A stretch of DNA of 64,000 bases from Ewingella sp963519305 (lineage in GTDB: Bacteria > Pseudomonadota > Gammaproteobacteria > Enterobacterales > Enterobacteriaceae). The translations under genes and the position numbers were made by a program. Position 1 is the stretch's first letter, and the number at the start of each line of letters is the position of its first letter. The stretch covers positions 1-64,000 of the forward strand of contig CAUQMS010000008.1 in NCBI GenBank assembly GCA_963519305.1, written 5' to 3'. Positions 1 to 8,389 of the stretch are shown here, piece by piece. Below the pieces are notes generated by a model, which ran no database searches, was not told where the DNA came from, and worked only from the letters and a program-made list of their open reading frames with translations.

Positions 1-12
1 AATACGGGGACG

Positions 13-184
13 GCGCAGCCGTGACATTTTGCGCCGTGAACGGAAGTGACTGAAACACGTGCCCTGCCAGCGGCGAAGCTGTCGGTGTCTCAGAGAAAAA
101 ACGCAGGAGTTCCAAGAGGAGGCGCGTTTACGCCTCCTTTTGGGCGGGTTTGGGCAGCAGGCCCAAGATTTTGAATTTAAAAAG
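13..184 (+). repeat. Structured intergenic repeat, copy A (downstream of astE)
   Basis: This is one of three related elements in the window (others at 19125-19285 and 19426-19631). In plus orientation it holds GCGCAGC (13-19), TTTTGCGCCGTGAAC (27-41), TGAAACACG (51-59), a perfect 7-bp hairpin at 118-137 followed by TTTT, a second hairpin TTGGGC/GCCCAA at 150-166, and GAATTTAAAAAG at 173-184. Its AAAAAG end lies 14 bp from the 3' end of the minus-strand astE gene, so it reads as an astE 3' untranslated segment that starts with a T-run. It holds no convincing ORF. The family assignment comes from comparing the three copies by eye. Function is unknown. Confidence 0.7.
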
Positions 185-198
185 ATTTCCCCGCTTTA

Positions 199-1179
199 TC
201 AAAAGCGCTCTAGCATTAGTCCAGCCCTGAGCCCCAGCGCCACCGACGCATTCGGGAAAAGAACGTATTCATTTTCCGCCTCAACCCGGTAGGTTTTGCC
301 TGCTTCCTCCGCGATCACAAACCTCTTCGGGAAGGGGGAGAAATTCAGGGCGTCACCGGGAATATGCAATTGAAAATCCTCCTGCGAGCGAATGATATCT
401 TGCGTGACGCGGTAACGTTTTAAGGGTGCAACTGCCGGCCGTTCTGGCAGTGGTTCTGCACTGACTAAAGTTTCGAGAGCTCGCCGGATACCGGTGAACT
501 GCTGGTGATCATTGCTGCCGAACGGCAAGGCTTTGCCGAGTTCCAGCGTGCAGCTGTCGGCGCAAAACACTTCACTGCTGAAATGGGTGAAGGTACCGCC
601 GGGCGAGCGGTGAAAGACCAGTGCGTCAAGCCCGGCGGCGTCCAGCCAGTGGAGCATCTCTGCGCCGTGCGGGCGGGTCTGCAACGGTAACAGACCAAAA
701 CGGACATGCAATGAGCCACGGATGGCGGTGTGCAAATCATAATGAAAACGCCGGGCAGCACCGGCAGCGAACGCGGTGCGGTAAAAGAGCGCCATCGTCT
801 GCTCGAGTTCGTGTGCGCGCTGTGTTTCGCCGTTCGGGCAATAGCGGGCGTGACGGCCGCCAAACATGCGGTTCATGTCTGCCTCCACAAAACGCTGATT
901 AATGCGCATCGACGGCGGATTGCCAAGCAACACCAGCAGCCGGACGTTCAGCGGTCGTTCGCCGCTCAGCAGTTCTGAGACCAGTTGATTAAGCAGCTCA
1001 ATGGGTGCCGTTTCATTACCATGGATACCGGCAGAAATCACCACCGCGCTGGCGCAGGCGTGATGCGGCGAAAGCTCAAGAACGCCCTCTCCGCGCCATA
1101 TCCAGTCGAGCGTGGCGGTCTGTCCGGTGATGGCTGCAGGCGGTTCTCCGCTCAGGGTCTGGCTTAGAAAATCAAACAT
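199..1179 (-). CDS. astE: Succinylglutamate desuccinylase AstE
   Basis: AstE is the last enzyme of the arginine succinyltransferase pathway. It hydrolyses N-succinylglutamate to glutamate and succinate in the cytoplasm. The 326-residue protein has the zinc-carboxypeptidase-like pattern of the family: GIHGNE with His53 and Glu56, a third metal ligand His148 in YDLHT, and a catalytic Glu211 in CTLELGK. Length matches the family (about 320). It is the promoter-distal gene of astCADBE, 17 bp after astB, so it is almost certainly co-transcribed. A small CGCTTT/AAAGCG hairpin overlaps the stop codon and is followed within about 10 nt by the T-run that begins repeat copy A. Confidence 0.96.
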   Translation of the reverse strand: MFDFLSQTLSGEPPAAITGQTATLDWIWRGEGVLELSPHHACASAVVISAGIHGNETAPIELLNQLVSELLSGERPLNVRLLVLLGNPPSMRINQRFVEADMNRMFGGRHARYCPNGETQRAHELEQTMALFYRTAFAAGAARRFHYDLHTAIRGSLHVRFGLLPLQTRPHGAEMLHWLDAAGLDALVFHRSPGGTFTHFSSEVFCADSCTLELGKALPFGSNDHQQFTGIRRALETLVSAEPLPERPAVAPLKRYRVTQDIIRSQEDFQLHIPGDALNFSPFPKRFVIAEEAGKTYRVEAENEYVLFPNASVALGLRAGLMLERF

Positions 1180-1196
1180 AGGGTGCTCCCTGGCGG

Positions 1197-2540
1197 TCAG
1201 CGCTGGAACGGGTAAATCGTACCCAGCCCGAGGATCTGCGTCAGCTCATCCAGCGCATAACGCACTTCTGTCAGTAACTGGGGATCGGCCAAATCTTCGG
1301 CCTGCATGCGGTCACGGTAATGCTTGTCCACCCACAGATTAAGACGGGTAAAGAGCGCGTCGTTCATCAGCGAACCGTCATTGACTGCCGCCAGCTCTGC
1401 GCGATTCAGCGCGACCCGCAGACGCAGACAGGCCGGTCCGCCGCCGTTACGCATACTTTCACGCAGGTCGAACACTTCAATCTGATCAATCGGGCCGCCG
1501 CTCTCCTGTAATTCGCACAGATAATCCCACACGCCGATATGCTGGCGAGACTCTTCCGGCACCACGATCATCATCTTGCCGTCGTTTTTGCTCAACAGTT
1601 GGCTGTTAAACAGGTAGGTCGCCACCGCATCATCAATGCTTACCCGGCTTTGCGGCACACTGATGGACTGGAAATCCAGCTCCAGCGCGGCCATTTTGCG
1701 GCGGATCTCATCCAGCGCATCATCAGCATGGAGAAAAGCCTGCTGATGATGGAACAGCACATTGCGGTTGCTGACGGAAATCACGTCGTTATGGAACACG
1801 CCGCAGTCAATCGCCTCCGGGTTTTGCTGCACAAACACCGTGCGCGACGGGCTGAGCTGATGCAATCTTGCCACCGCGTCACTGGCCAGACGGGTCTGAC
1901 GTGCCGGATAGCGCACCGGCTCGTTTTCACCGGCCACCAGTCCGTCGCGGCCATAGACAAACACCTGCACGCCAGGCTGGTCGTAATCCCCGCACAGGCG
2001 GTTATGATTAGCAGCGCCCTCATCGCCCAGCGCCGCCACCTGCGGCAGTGCATCATGGTGGGCAAAGTGGCCGTCGTGCTTAAAGGTGGCGCGCAAAATG
2101 GCCGACGTGGTTTCGGCCTCGATGGCGCGGTGAAACTTATTGTTCAGGTTGGCAACGGTGAAATGCGTGCGCCCGTCGGCGCTGTCCGCCGAAGGGGAAA
2201 CCGTCGCGGCGTTCGCCACCCACATCGATGACGCGGAACTCAGTGATGACAGCAGACGCGGCGAATAGGCTTGCGCCTGGCTCAGCACGTCACGGTCGCT
2301 GCCGCCAAACCCCATCTGGCGCAATGTGGCTAAGTGCGGTCTCTCGTGCGGCGGCAGCACGCCCTGCGCAAAGCCGAGATCGGCCAGGGATTTCATCTTC
2401 TGTAAACCCTGTTTAGCGGCCAGTTTCGGATTGGCAACCGCATGCTGATTACGCGTTGAAGCTTCGTTACCAAATGACAGCCCCGCGTAGTGGTGCGTCG
2501 GCCCTACCAGCCCGTCGAAATTTGCTTCACATCCGGACAT
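1197..2540 (-). CDS. astB: N-succinylarginine dihydrolase AstB
   Basis: AstB converts N-succinylarginine to N-succinylornithine, two ammonia and CO2, the second step of arginine catabolism by the AST pathway. The 447-residue protein begins MSGCEANFDGLVGPTHHYAG, which matches the family start. The catalytic triad expected from the E. coli enzyme is visible as Glu174 (LGDEGAANHN), His250 (CGVFHND) and Cys371 (GGGPACLRLR). It lies 31 bp downstream of astD in the operon order C-A-D-B-E. Nothing is missing or unusual. Confidence 0.96.
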   Translation of the reverse strand: MSGCEANFDGLVGPTHHYAGLSFGNEASTRNQHAVANPKLAAKQGLQKMKSLADLGFAQGVLPPHERPHLATLRQMGFGGSDRDVLSQAQAYSPRLLSSLSSASSMWVANAATVSPSADSADGRTHFTVANLNNKFHRAIEAETTSAILRATFKHDGHFAHHDALPQVAALGDEGAANHNRLCGDYDQPGVQVFVYGRDGLVAGENEPVRYPARQTRLASDAVARLHQLSPSRTVFVQQNPEAIDCGVFHNDVISVSNRNVLFHHQQAFLHADDALDEIRRKMAALELDFQSISVPQSRVSIDDAVATYLFNSQLLSKNDGKMMIVVPEESRQHIGVWDYLCELQESGGPIDQIEVFDLRESMRNGGGPACLRLRVALNRAELAAVNDGSLMNDALFTRLNLWVDKHYRDRMQAEDLADPQLLTEVRYALDELTQILGLGTIYPFQR

Positions 2541-2571
2541 GCGTCTCTCCTTTTTGCATTACTGATGGCAT

Positions 2572-4050
2572 TCAGACGCTGCTGAAATCTATGCCCGGTG
2601 ACAACGTCACGGGAAGTTCAATCTTTTCGCTTTCCAGCGAGGCCATCGGCCAGGCGCAGTAGTCTGCGGCATAGTACGCGCTCGGGCGGTGGTTACCGGA
2701 GGCACCGATGCCACCAAACGGCGCATTACTGGATGCCCCGGTCAGCGGTTTGTTCCAGTTCACAATCCCGGCGCGGGCTTCGGTCAGCAACTGTTCAAAC
2801 TGCGCACGGTCGCCGGAAATCAACCCGGTCGCCAGACCAAAACGGGTCTGATTCGCCAGCGCAATCGCCTGGTCGAAATCGTTATAGCGAATCACGCTGA
2901 GCAGCGGGCCGAAGTACTCTTCGTCCGGCACGCCTGCCACACCGGTCAGATCGATAATGCCCGGTTTAAGCAAGGTACTGTGCGGATCAGGCCGGGTCAG
3001 CGTCAGCAGCTGTTTGCCGCCGAGGGCAATCAGATCGTCCTGCGCTTTCAGCATGACGCGCGCCGCAGCATCAGAAATCACCCCGCCGATAAACGGCTGC
3101 GGCGTATCGTTCCAGCGGCCGACTAAAAGTGACGACGTCACTTCTATCAGGCGTTGGATAAAGTCATCCCCCGCTTTCCCGCGCTTTACCAGCAGACGGC
3201 GCGCGCAGGTACAGCGCTGTCCGGCAGAAATAAACGCTGACTGAATGGTCAGATTGACCGCCGCATCGATATCGTCCACCGGTTCGACAATCAGCGCGTT
3301 ATTCCCCCCCATTTCCAGCGCCAGAATTTTCTCCGGCTGCCCCGCCAGCTGACGATGCAACTGGTAGCCCGTCCCCGCGCTGCCGGTGAACAGCAAACCG
3401 TCGAGTTGCGAGGATGCCGCCAGTGCTTCACCGGTGGAACGCCCGCCCTGCACCAGATTGAGCACGCCGTCCGGCAGCCCGGCCTGTTGCCACAGTTTCA
3501 CCGTCTCTTCCGCTGTTTTCGGCGTCAGTTCGCTCGGTTTGAAGACAAGAGTATTCCCTGCCAGCAGCGCCGGAACAATGTGGCCGTTGGGCAGATGACC
3601 GGGGAAGTTATACGGACCGAACACCGCCAGTACCCCGTGCGGGCGATGACGCAGCACTGCTTCGCCGTCAGGCATCGGCGTATGTTTTTCGCCGGTGCGG
3701 GCCTGATTAGCTTCGAGGGAGATCGCCACTTTGCCAATCATTGCCTGAATTTCGGTCAGCGTTTCCCAGTGCGGTTTGCTGGTTTCCAGACTGATAATCT
3801 CCGCCAGACGGCTTTTATGTTCCGTCAGCAGTTCGGCGAAACGGCCAATGACGGCGGCACGTTCAGCCAGCGTTTTACGCGCCCAGGCAGGAAACGCCTC
3901 ACGGGCGGCAGCACAGGCAGCTTCAACATCTTCCGGGCTGGCGCACAGCGCCGACCATAGCGCGGCGTTATCAGCTGGGTTAGTTTTCTCCAGCAACGCG
4001 CCTTGTCCGCTGCGCCACTGGCCTTTGATAAACAGTGCGGGATGCATCAT
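2572..4050 (-). CDS. astD: Succinylglutamic semialdehyde dehydrogenase AstD
   Basis: AstD is an NAD-dependent aldehyde dehydrogenase that oxidises N-succinylglutamate semialdehyde to N-succinylglutamate, step four of the AST pathway. The 492-residue protein has the aldehyde dehydrogenase catalytic Glu246 (LALEMGGNN) and Cys280 (SAGQRCTCARR), and the Rossmann FTGSAGTG region. The start overlaps the astA stop by 4 bp (ATGA), which suggests translational coupling. A second ATG lies directly after the first, so the true start could be one codon later. The length is typical. Confidence 0.96.
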   Translation of the reverse strand: MMHPALFIKGQWRSGQGALLEKTNPADNAALWSALCASPEDVEAACAAAREAFPAWARKTLAERAAVIGRFAELLTEHKSRLAEIISLETSKPHWETLTEIQAMIGKVAISLEANQARTGEKHTPMPDGEAVLRHRPHGVLAVFGPYNFPGHLPNGHIVPALLAGNTLVFKPSELTPKTAEETVKLWQQAGLPDGVLNLVQGGRSTGEALAASSQLDGLLFTGSAGTGYQLHRQLAGQPEKILALEMGGNNALIVEPVDDIDAAVNLTIQSAFISAGQRCTCARRLLVKRGKAGDDFIQRLIEVTSSLLVGRWNDTPQPFIGGVISDAAARVMLKAQDDLIALGGKQLLTLTRPDPHSTLLKPGIIDLTGVAGVPDEEYFGPLLSVIRYNDFDQAIALANQTRFGLATGLISGDRAQFEQLLTEARAGIVNWNKPLTGASSNAPFGGIGASGNHRPSAYYAADYCAWPMASLESEKIELPVTLSPGIDFSSV

Positions 4051-5141
4051 GCGAGACTTTCCTCAGTGCTTAAATCAGTAGGAATATCCATCAGTCGTGA
4101 TGCACTGACGGAACCTTGAAAGGGAAACAGCGCCACGGCGCGGATTTTATCCCCTGCCGTGACGCCGAGGGTTTGAGCCGTAGCGGCATCCAGAGTCAGC
4201 TTGCCGAGCGCATGTCCGCCGGGGACCAGTGCGGCGCGGAAATCCTGATAATGTTCATTGGCGACCAGATAGAGCGGCGCATCGTCATCGAAGATTTCGT
4301 CGCTGATCCTGACCGTCAGCAGGCGGCTGTTTTTCACCGCCCGCAGCTCATCGATTTCGCCTTCCAGCGTCGGACCGGCATCGAAAATGTCTACATAACC
4401 GGCGTAGCGCAACCCTTCACCTTCCAGCACGGCGCGGGCCGGTGCGGTGTGCGGATGCACCTGACCAATCACTTCACGCGCCTGCGGGCTGAGGAGTTCG
4501 GTATAAAGGGGGTGTTTGGGCATCAGTTCGGCAATAAAAGATTTTTGCCCCATGCCGGTCAGACGGTCGGCTTCGGCGAACTCCATACCGAAGAAGTGCC
4601 GCCCGACGCTCTCCCAGAACGGCGAGTTGCCGTTGTCATCGGAGATACCGCGCATTTCGGCGATCACTTTGCGCGAGAAGTGCTCGCGGAACGCAGCCAG
4701 AAACAGGAAACGTACTTTCGACAGCAGCTGACCGTTCTTGCCGTTGCGGCGGTCGGGATCGAGAAACAGCGTGCACAGCTCGGTATAGCCGGTGTGATCG
4801 TTGCTGAGAAACAGCGTCGGCACCGGCTTATAAATATTCAAACTTTTCGAAGCATGCACCAGCGTACCGAGGCGGAAGTTGTACCAGGGCTCACTGAGCC
4901 CCACCGCCACTTCAATGGCGCTGACGCCGACGACCTGATTGACGTCGGTATCTTCCAGCACAAACAGATAGCCCTGATCGGCTTTGTCCAGCCGCCCTTC
5001 CCAGGTAGCAACCGAGCGCTCAATGCGCGTGCGCAGGTGCGCCTCATCTTTTGGCAAAGAGGTTAAACCGATGCCGGTCTTGCCGGCCAGCTGCAGGATA
5101 TCAGCGAGATCGCCGGGCCGCACAGGGCGTATCAACATCAT
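4047..5141 (-). CDS. astA: Arginine N-succinyltransferase AstA
   Basis: AstA transfers a succinyl group from succinyl-CoA to the alpha-amino group of arginine and commits arginine to the AST pathway. The sequence matches the family throughout: MLIRPVRPGDLADILQLAG at the N-terminus, the central NYK-type LNIYKPVPTLFL block and the YTELCTLFLDPDRR block. At 364 residues (363 from the second Met, which resembles the usual start) it is about 20 residues longer than the E. coli enzyme. The extra residues are a polar C-terminal tail ending STEESLA. It sits between astC and astD. Confidence 0.95.
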   Translation of the reverse strand: MMLIRPVRPGDLADILQLAGKTGIGLTSLPKDEAHLRTRIERSVATWEGRLDKADQGYLFVLEDTDVNQVVGVSAIEVAVGLSEPWYNFRLGTLVHASKSLNIYKPVPTLFLSNDHTGYTELCTLFLDPDRRNGKNGQLLSKVRFLFLAAFREHFSRKVIAEMRGISDDNGNSPFWESVGRHFFGMEFAEADRLTGMGQKSFIAELMPKHPLYTELLSPQAREVIGQVHPHTAPARAVLEGEGLRYAGYVDIFDAGPTLEGEIDELRAVKNSRLLTVRISDEIFDDDAPLYLVANEHYQDFRAALVPGGHALGKLTLDAATAQTLGVTAGDKIRAVALFPFQGSVSASRLMDIPTDLSTEESLA

Positions 5142-5170
5142 GGTGATTACCTCGTTAACTTAAGTCTTGG

Positions 5171-6382
5171 TTACGCGCAAAGGCGTTTTACCGCTCGCTC
5201 GAGACGGTTCAGGCCTTCTTCGATATCGCTGCCCGCAATGATCAGCGATGGCGCAAAGCGCAGCACATCCGGCCCAGCGATCAGCGCAATCAGCCCCTCT
5301 TCTGCCGCGAGCGTATTGAGCTGTTTGGCCTGGCCGGCAAAACGTTCGCTCATCACCGCACCCAGCAGCAATCCGCCACCGCGCACCTCGGAAAACACGT
5401 GGTATTGATCGTTAATGCGTTTCAGGCCGTCGATAAACCACTGGTGGCGTTTCTGCACGCCGTTCAGCACTTCCGGCGTATTGATCAGCGCAAAGACTTT
5501 GCCCGCTACCGCCGTCGCCAGCGGGTTACCGCCGTAAGTCGTGCCGTGGGTACCCGGCTGGAACAGCACGGCGTAGCGGTCTGTGGTGAGCATCGCGCCA
5601 ATCGGGAAACCGCCGCCAAGCGCCTTGGCGCTGGTCAGAATATCCGGCACCACGCCGTAACCCTGGTAAGCGTAAAGCTCACCGGTACGGCCGACACCGG
5701 TCTGCACTTCGTCGAAAATCAGCAGTGCCTGATGTTTGTCACACAGCTCGCGCAGCCCTTGCAGGAAGTGCGCATCGGCTGGCAGTACGCCGCCCTCGCC
5801 CTGAATGGGTTCAACGATCACCGCACAGGTGCGGTCTGAGATCTGGCTAGCCACGGCGGCCAGATCATTAAATGGCAGATGGGTAATGTCCTGCGGCAGC
5901 GGCGCGAAATCTTCGGAGTACTTTGGCTGCCCGCCTACGGTAACCGTAAACAGCGTGCGGCCGTGGAAAGCATTTTTGAAGGCGATGATTTCGCTCTTGC
6001 CGCCGCCCTGCTTGCGGCCATAGAGACGCGCCAGTTTCAACGCGGCTTCGTTAGCTTCCGCCCCCGAGTTACAGAAGAACACTTTGTCGGCAAAGGTGGC
6101 GTCAATCAGCTGTTTTGCCAAACGCAGTACCGGTTCGTTGGTGTAACCGTTCCCCAGATGCCAGACCTTCTCTGCCTGCTCCAACAGCGTTTTTTTGATT
6201 TCCGGATGCGCATGGCCCAGCGCATTCACCGCGATGCCGCCGGCGAAATCGACATAATCCTTGCCCTCCTGATCCCATAACCAGGAGCCATCGCCGCGTA
6301 CAGGTATAAAGGAGGCTGGTGCATAGACCGGCACCATCCAGTCATCAAAGTTTTGGCGGCTGACGTTTTGTTGTTGTTGCAT
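5171..6382 (-). CDS. astC: Succinylornithine transaminase AstC
   Basis: AstC is a PLP-dependent class III aminotransferase that converts N-succinylornithine and 2-oxoglutarate to N-succinylglutamate semialdehyde and glutamate. It is closely related to ArgD and often has acetylornithine transaminase activity too. The 403-residue protein has the PLP-binding GAEANEAALKLAR, the Asp in LLIFDEVQTGVGRTG, and the Schiff-base Lys253 in TSAKALGGGFP. Its place as first gene of astCADBE, behind a sigma-54 type promoter, favours AstC over ArgD. Length matches the family (about 405). Confidence 0.94.
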   Translation of the reverse strand: MQQQQNVSRQNFDDWMVPVYAPASFIPVRGDGSWLWDQEGKDYVDFAGGIAVNALGHAHPEIKKTLLEQAEKVWHLGNGYTNEPVLRLAKQLIDATFADKVFFCNSGAEANEAALKLARLYGRKQGGGKSEIIAFKNAFHGRTLFTVTVGGQPKYSEDFAPLPQDITHLPFNDLAAVASQISDRTCAVIVEPIQGEGGVLPADAHFLQGLRELCDKHQALLIFDEVQTGVGRTGELYAYQGYGVVPDILTSAKALGGGFPIGAMLTTDRYAVLFQPGTHGTTYGGNPLATAVAGKVFALINTPEVLNGVQKRHQWFIDGLKRINDQYHVFSEVRGGGLLLGAVMSERFAGQAKQLNTLAAEEGLIALIAGPDVLRFAPSLIIAGSDIEEGLNRLERAVKRLCA

Positions 6383-6468
6383 ATCTACCTCAGAGTCAAA
6401 GGGGGTCGGACTGCTACGAAATTGTTACTTTTAAGTTAAAAAATTAACTCTCTTGGCTTGATAATAGA

Positions 6469-6485
6469 TTGCAGTGTTCGTGCCA
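6469..6485 (-). promoter_or_regulatory. Sigma-54 (-24/-12) promoter of astCADBE
   Basis: On the minus strand the sequence reads TGGCACGAACACTGCAA, with GG at 6484-6483 and GC at 6472-6471, exactly 12 bp apart, as in the RpoN consensus TGGCAC-N5-TTGC. It lies about 90 bp upstream of the astC start and predicts a transcription start near 6459. E. coli ast is known to be sigma-54 and NtrC dependent, which fits. I could not find a clear NtrC palindrome upstream. Confidence 0.8.
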
Positions 6486-6486
6486 G

Positions 6487-7007
6487 CAAAGGGAAAAAAT
6501 GCATAAAAACGGCATGAGCAAGAAAAAACAACCACTTAAAAGCGGCCATTATTCATATTAAATGCATAAAAACTGAATAATAAAAATAATTCCCTTTTGC
6601 AGCATGAAGACCGTTCGACTGAGTATGCAGGGGAAAATTTCGGAATATTTCGCTCAGGAGTGTGATCGCAGGCATGTCAGCGGCGCAGCGGACACGGGCT
6701 GGCGCACCATGGAGGGGAGCGCGCTGCAACTCTTTTGGTGAGCAAGACCTCGCTCAAAAGCCAAATAACCTGCCGGACAGGCCCCGGCAATACGTGATTG
6801 TTCTCACAATCTGCGCATTCTGTTTGCTACCTGCTGCTGACATTATGGAAAACGGCAGGCTAATCCCCTTGAATTGTTATTAATTTGTTATGAAATCGCT
6901 TCAAAAACACAATTAATTTAACAAAAAAACTTTCCTGGCTTTGATTTTAAAATTACCACCAAGTTAATTAACTTAAATTTAACATTAGTAACTACTAAAT
7001 TTTACAT
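6487..7007. other. Divergent ast / sugar-ABC intergenic region with possible ArgR half-sites
   Basis: This gene-free stretch separates astC from the sugar ABC operon. Between 6499 and 6580 it is AT-rich and contains two copies of ATGCATAAAAAC (6499 and 6562) plus TGAATAAT and ATTCAT. These resemble ArgR box half-sites (TGAAT/TGCAT), and E. coli ast is ArgR-activated, but I cannot assemble a full 18-bp box, so this is weak. From about 6600 to 6880 the sequence becomes GC-richer with no convincing gene. From 6880 to 7007 it is very AT-rich, as upstream of a strong promoter. Confidence 0.35.
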
Positions 7008-7029
7008 AAATGGGCTTTGATCACATTTT
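7008..7029 (+). promoter_or_regulatory. Candidate CRP site upstream of the sugar ABC operon
   Basis: The 22-mer AAATGGGCTTTGATCACATTTT has a perfect right half (GATCACATTT) of the CRP consensus and a degraded left half. It lies about 100 bp before the start of the binding-protein gene, a common place for CRP activation of sugar operons. This is a motif match only. Confidence 0.5.
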
Positions 7030-7131
7030 GTTCACTTTCCTGCGTGCAGTGCATTTAGCCTTTGTTAATCTCAGTGCGTGGAAAAAATAACCACTACCCC
7101 TACACAAAAGATCATAAGAAAGGTAAAAGCC

Positions 7132-8118
7132 ATGAAATTTAACCTCGCATTAGTCAGCGCATGTGTGGTTTCTGCATGCATGTTGATCTCCACACCCAGC
7201 TTCGCCGCCAAACCCTACGATATCGCCCTGGTTGCCAAAGTCACCGGCATTCCGTGGTTCACTCGCATGGAAGTCGGTGTAAAAGACGCCGCGCAAAAAC
7301 TCCACGTTAATGCCTATCAGGTAGGTGCCTCAACGCCAGATCCGGCAGCGCAGGTTAAAGTCATCGAAGATTTAATCGCCAAAAAAGTGGATGCCATCAT
7401 CGTGGTGCCAAACGATGCCAAAGTATTAGAGCCGGTACTTAAAAAAGCCCGTGATGCCGGAATTGTGGTGTTAACCCACGAATCGCCCGATCAGCAAATT
7501 GGTCAGTGGGATATTGAAACCATTGATAGCCAGAAATATGCCGAAGCCAACATGGATGAATTAGCCAAGGATATGGGCAGCAAAGGCGGTTACGCTATTT
7601 ATGTCGGTTCCCTGACCGTGCCTTTGCATAATGCGTGGGCCGATGCAGCGATTAAATATCAGAAAGAAAAATACCCGGACATGCATGAAGTCACTTCACG
7701 TCTTCCGGTGGCTGAAAATATTGATAAGTCTTACTCCACCACGCTGGATTTAATGAAAACCTATCCTGATATGAAAGGCATTATCGGGTTTGGTTCATTA
7801 GGCCCAATCGGTGCCGGTCAGGCGGTTCAGCAAAAACGCGCCAAGGATAAAATTGCCGTTGTGGGTATTGCAATGCCGGCTCAGGCCGCGCCATACCTGA
7901 TGCGCGGTGACATCAAGAAAGTCCTGCTGTGGGATCCGAAAGATGCAGGTTACGCTCTCGTCAGCGTGGCCGATCAGATGTTGCAGGGTAAGCCAGTAAC
8001 AAAAGATCTGACCATCGACGGTTTAGGTAAAGCCGACGTCGATATGGACAAGCACGTGATCCGATTTAATAAGATCTTAGAAGTGACGCCAGAGAATGCG
8101 AAATCTTTAGGCTTCTGA
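7132..8118 (+). CDS. Periplasmic sugar-binding protein of ABC transporter (LsrB/RbsB-like)
   Basis: This is a type I periplasmic binding protein for a sugar ABC importer. I place the start at the ATG at 7132 because it follows a Shine-Dalgarno sequence (AAGAAAGG) and opens a signal peptide with cleavage likely after residue 25 (TPSFA|AKP); a GTG start 54 bp upstream would bury that signal. The mature part has the two-lobe fold: DIALVAKVTGIPWFTRME, AIIVVPNDAKVLEPVLKKARDAGI (hinge region) and IAVVGIAMPAQAAPYLMRGDIKKVLLWDP. The tail is like LsrB and YtfQ relatives, and databases often label these autoinducer-2 binding proteins. With a pentulokinase-like gene downstream, a pentose, pentulose or pentitol ligand seems more likely. 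The ligand is not known. Confidence 0.85.
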   Translation: MKFNLALVSACVVSACMLISTPSFAAKPYDIALVAKVTGIPWFTRMEVGVKDAAQKLHVNAYQVGASTPDPAAQVKVIEDLIAKKVDAIIVVPNDAKVLEPVLKKARDAGIVVLTHESPDQQIGQWDIETIDSQKYAEANMDELAKDMGSKGGYAIYVGSLTVPLHNAWADAAIKYQKEKYPDMHEVTSRLPVAENIDKSYSTTLDLMKTYPDMKGIIGFGSLGPIGAGQAVQQKRAKDKIAVVGIAMPAQAAPYLMRGDIKKVLLWDPKDAGYALVSVADQMLQGKPVTKDLTIDGLGKADVDMDKHVIRFNKILEVTPENAKSLGF

Positions 8119-8262
8119 ATATAAGTTTTTGAATATAAATAGTAATTTTTTTTGATTTTATCGGGAGTCTTTTCACTCCCAGCGCCCTCACCAGGCAAAT
8201 AGAAACTGATACGGCGTTGTATGCTGTGCCGTATCTGCCTTTCTATCAAAAAATTGTAAATC
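8119..8262. other. AT-rich spacer after the binding-protein gene
   Basis: The first 60 bp after the stop codon are AT-rich, followed by GGGAGTCTTTTCACTCCC (8162-8179), a short hairpin without a clean T-run. This could be a partial terminator or mRNA end that lowers expression of the ATPase and permease genes relative to the binding protein, a usual arrangement in such operons. Confidence 0.4.
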
Positions 8263-8364
8263 TATACCCTAAATAATTCGAGTTGTGGGACAAAAGGCTT
8301 TAGCCCTTTGAACAGCGCTTGCGCTGGCCCCAACGCACCCACAGCTTGAAGTATGACGGGTATA
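8263..8364. repeat. ERIC-related palindromic repeat inside the sugar ABC operon
   Basis: The 102-bp imperfect palindrome runs from TATACCCTAAATAATTCGAG to the inverse of TATACCCGTCATACTTCAAG. These are the typical outer arms of ERIC/IRU elements of enterobacteria. The ERIC core (CCCCAG..CTGGGG) is missing and is replaced by a segment with a CAGCGC/GCGCTG hairpin. It lies between the binding-protein and ATPase genes, so if the operon is one transcript it folds within the mRNA. The assignment comes from the arms and from comparison with the fuller ERIC at 26130-26256. Confidence 0.75.
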
Positions 8365-8389
8365 AAACACAGAACGCTGTAAGGATAAT

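Noticed and set aside
6487..6660. NtrC enhancer palindrome
   Set aside because: Only a partial GCACCATGG near 6707 was found, not a GCAC-N5-GTGC type site.
6662..6883. 73-codon frame in the ast/sugar-ABC gap
   Set aside because: No ribosome site, no similarity and atypical composition; I treat the region as non-coding.
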